Assembly: GCA_035528575.1 (NCBI GenBank)
Contig: DATKYK010000016.1
Coordinates: forward strand, 42,769-106,768
DNA: 64,000 nt
Reading direction: 5' to 3'
From: Dehalococcoidia bacterium
GTDB taxonomy: Bacteria > Chloroflexota > Dehalococcoidia > E44-bin15
The stretch's first letter is position 1. Each line of letters starts with the position of its first letter. Under the pieces are notes generated by a model. That model saw nothing but the letters and a program-made list of their open reading frames with translations. It made no database searches and had not been told where the DNA came from. Made by a program: the position numbers and the translations under genes. Positions 63,127 to 64,000 of this stretch are shown here, piece after piece.

Positions 63127-64000
63127 TCAGGTGAGCCACAGCAGCGACCACTCATCCATCCTGGCCCGTCTCCCCGGCGGGAGGAAGAAGGTGGTGGCTG
63201 GAGCCTCAACTACAGCTATCCCCTCGATCTCGTTCCCCGGTCTGATCTGGTCCATGTCGTAGATAACGGCCCTGTGCCACTCGCCGTCAAAGTACACTTC
63301 CCTCTCCCCCTTGATAGCTTCTTGTAGTGGATCCTTTCCCTCCAGAGATCTCTTAACTATTTTAGGCTTGACCTTGGGAATAGAGGCGGTGAGCCCCAGC
63401 TCGAAGATCCAATATCCTGCCCGCTGATGCTTGGCCACGCCAGCAAACACCTTCTCATATAGGTCCTCAAATGCAGCGATGAGTTTGTCCATATCCTCGG
63501 CGCTGTTTATGCGAGAGACAGGTGATGGCACCTCCAAGTCGGACATCTGGCTCCCGTAGCGCACGTAGGCTATCTGACGCACCCTGGCCTGCTCCCATGG
63601 CAGACCCTCGGCAGCGAAGTCAGCCTGTGCCAGCTTCTCCAGCTCTTCCCACCCAGGATTGAGCATCCCCTGTCCCATCATCATCTTCCAGCTTTCGTCA
63701 GCGCCATAGTGAATCATAACCGTGGTGGACTTCTGGTATCGGTGGCTGATGTCCACCGCAGCAGAACCGAATGAAGAGAAGGCCGCTGCGTAGGGCAGGG
63801 TGGCCACTCCCTTGAAGGGCAGGCCTTCGGTGTAGCCAGCGAGGTGCATCGGGCCAGCCCCGCCATAGCCCAGAAGGTGATAATCTGCCGGGGAGAATCC
63901 CCGAGCATAGAGCACTGCCCTGATGTGCTCCTTCATAGTGCTGTTGATGAGCTTATACACCCCCTCTGCGAGGTAATAGGGGTCGACGCCCAGGACATCG
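63127..64000 (-). CDS. Acetone carboxylase beta-subunit-like / hydantoinase A family protein, C-terminal part
   Basis: The last 290 codons of a HyuA-family gene that enters from the right edge (frame stays open to base 64000). SPADYHLLGYGGAGPMHLAG is the conserved ASKHA-like glycine motif near the C-terminal half; IYDMDQIRPGNEIEGIAVVEAPATT is the usual C-terminal region. First of the beta-alpha-gamma set in transcription order; its stop lies 40 bases before the alpha-like start. Confidence 0.87.
   Translation of the reverse strand, partial: DVLGVDPYYLAEGVYKLINSTMKEHIRAVLYARGFSPADYHLLGYGGAGPMHLAGYTEGLPFKGVATLPYAAAFSSFGSAAVDISHRYQKSTTVMIHYGADESWKMMMGQGMLNPGWEELEKLAQADFAAEGLPWEQARVRQIAYVRYGSQMSDLEVPSPVSRINSAEDMDKLIAAFEDLYEKVFAGVAKHQRAGYWIFELGLTASIPKVKPKIVKRSLEGKDPLQEAIKGEREVYFDGEWHRAVIYDMDQIRPGNEIEGIAVVEAPATTFFLPPGRRARMDEWSLLWLT

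Noticed and set aside
63087..63209. N-terminal extension of the acetone-carboxylase alpha-like protein
   Set aside because: The extra residues are low-complexity Pro/Ser/Arg, overlap the upstream stop region, and GGAGG marks the ATG at 63086.

Overview
The window reads as a chromosomal segment of a bacterium, most likely an uncultured member of the Chloroflexota (Dehalococcoidia-like). This is an inference from gene content: an hsp20 / dnaJ / hspR / clp heat-shock cluster, a yacL-ispD-ispF-cysS run, an AmmeMemoRadiSam locus, CaiB/BaiF CoA-transferases and acetone-carboxylase-type subunits. Initiation is mixed: ATG dominates, but GTG and TTG starts with good Shine-Dalgarno sequences are frequent, and 4-base start/stop overlaps are common.

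Layout. 1-6.3 kb: minus-strand lipoprotein/ribosome maintenance genes (DUF72, lspA, rluD, start of an RDD membrane protein), a DUF123 gene on the plus strand, rarA preceded by a TPR gene with a one-base frameshift, and a RelE-type toxin/antitoxin pair. 6.3-6.8 kb: intergenic region with a terminator-like hairpin and a REP-like double-hairpin element. 6.8-12 kb: AmmeMemoRadiSam pair, then coaE, an acyl-CoA synthetase alpha-like gene and a NUDIX hydrolase. 12-16.6 kb: heat-shock locus driven by two perfect divergent sigma-70-type promoters. 16.9-22.2 kb: VTT membrane protein, yacL-like gene, ispD, ispF, cysS and two small genes. 22.2-24.7 kb: gene-poor stretch with two diverged direct repeats around a small ORF and a CrtC/AttH-like gene.

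24.7-30.7 kb is the most unusual part. It encodes a large membrane-anchored surface protein with four near-identical 117-residue repeats carrying a calcium-loop-like motif, an FHA-FHA-ABC transporter, a soluble Ser/Thr kinase with an N-terminal helical region, and a stand-alone FHA protein. These could form a phosphorylation-controlled surface or export system. 30.8-34.3 kb is a minus-strand operon gatB-secG-SAM hydrolase-UbiA. 34.7-48.9 kb holds mostly housekeeping genes (YIP1, pcm, DUF72, nitronate monooxygenase-like, uvrC with two small genes, xerD, lgt, recJ-fabF, mtaB).

49.3-52.6 kb: an HMG-CoA-synthase-like/DUF35 fusion lacking the catalytic cysteine, a thiolase and a macro-domain protein. 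52.7-57.3 kb: an integrative island next to a tRNA-Arg(TCT), with two paralogous tyrosine recombinases, a 59-residue excisionase-like protein, an unknown protein, a decayed primase-polymerase remnant and a C2H2 zinc-finger coiled-coil protein. 57.7-64 kb (minus strand): two class III CoA-transferases downstream of acetone-carboxylase-like gamma, alpha and (partial) beta subunits. Together with the thiolase pair across the island, these suggest ketone carboxylation, CoA activation and thiolysis, although the substrate is unknown.
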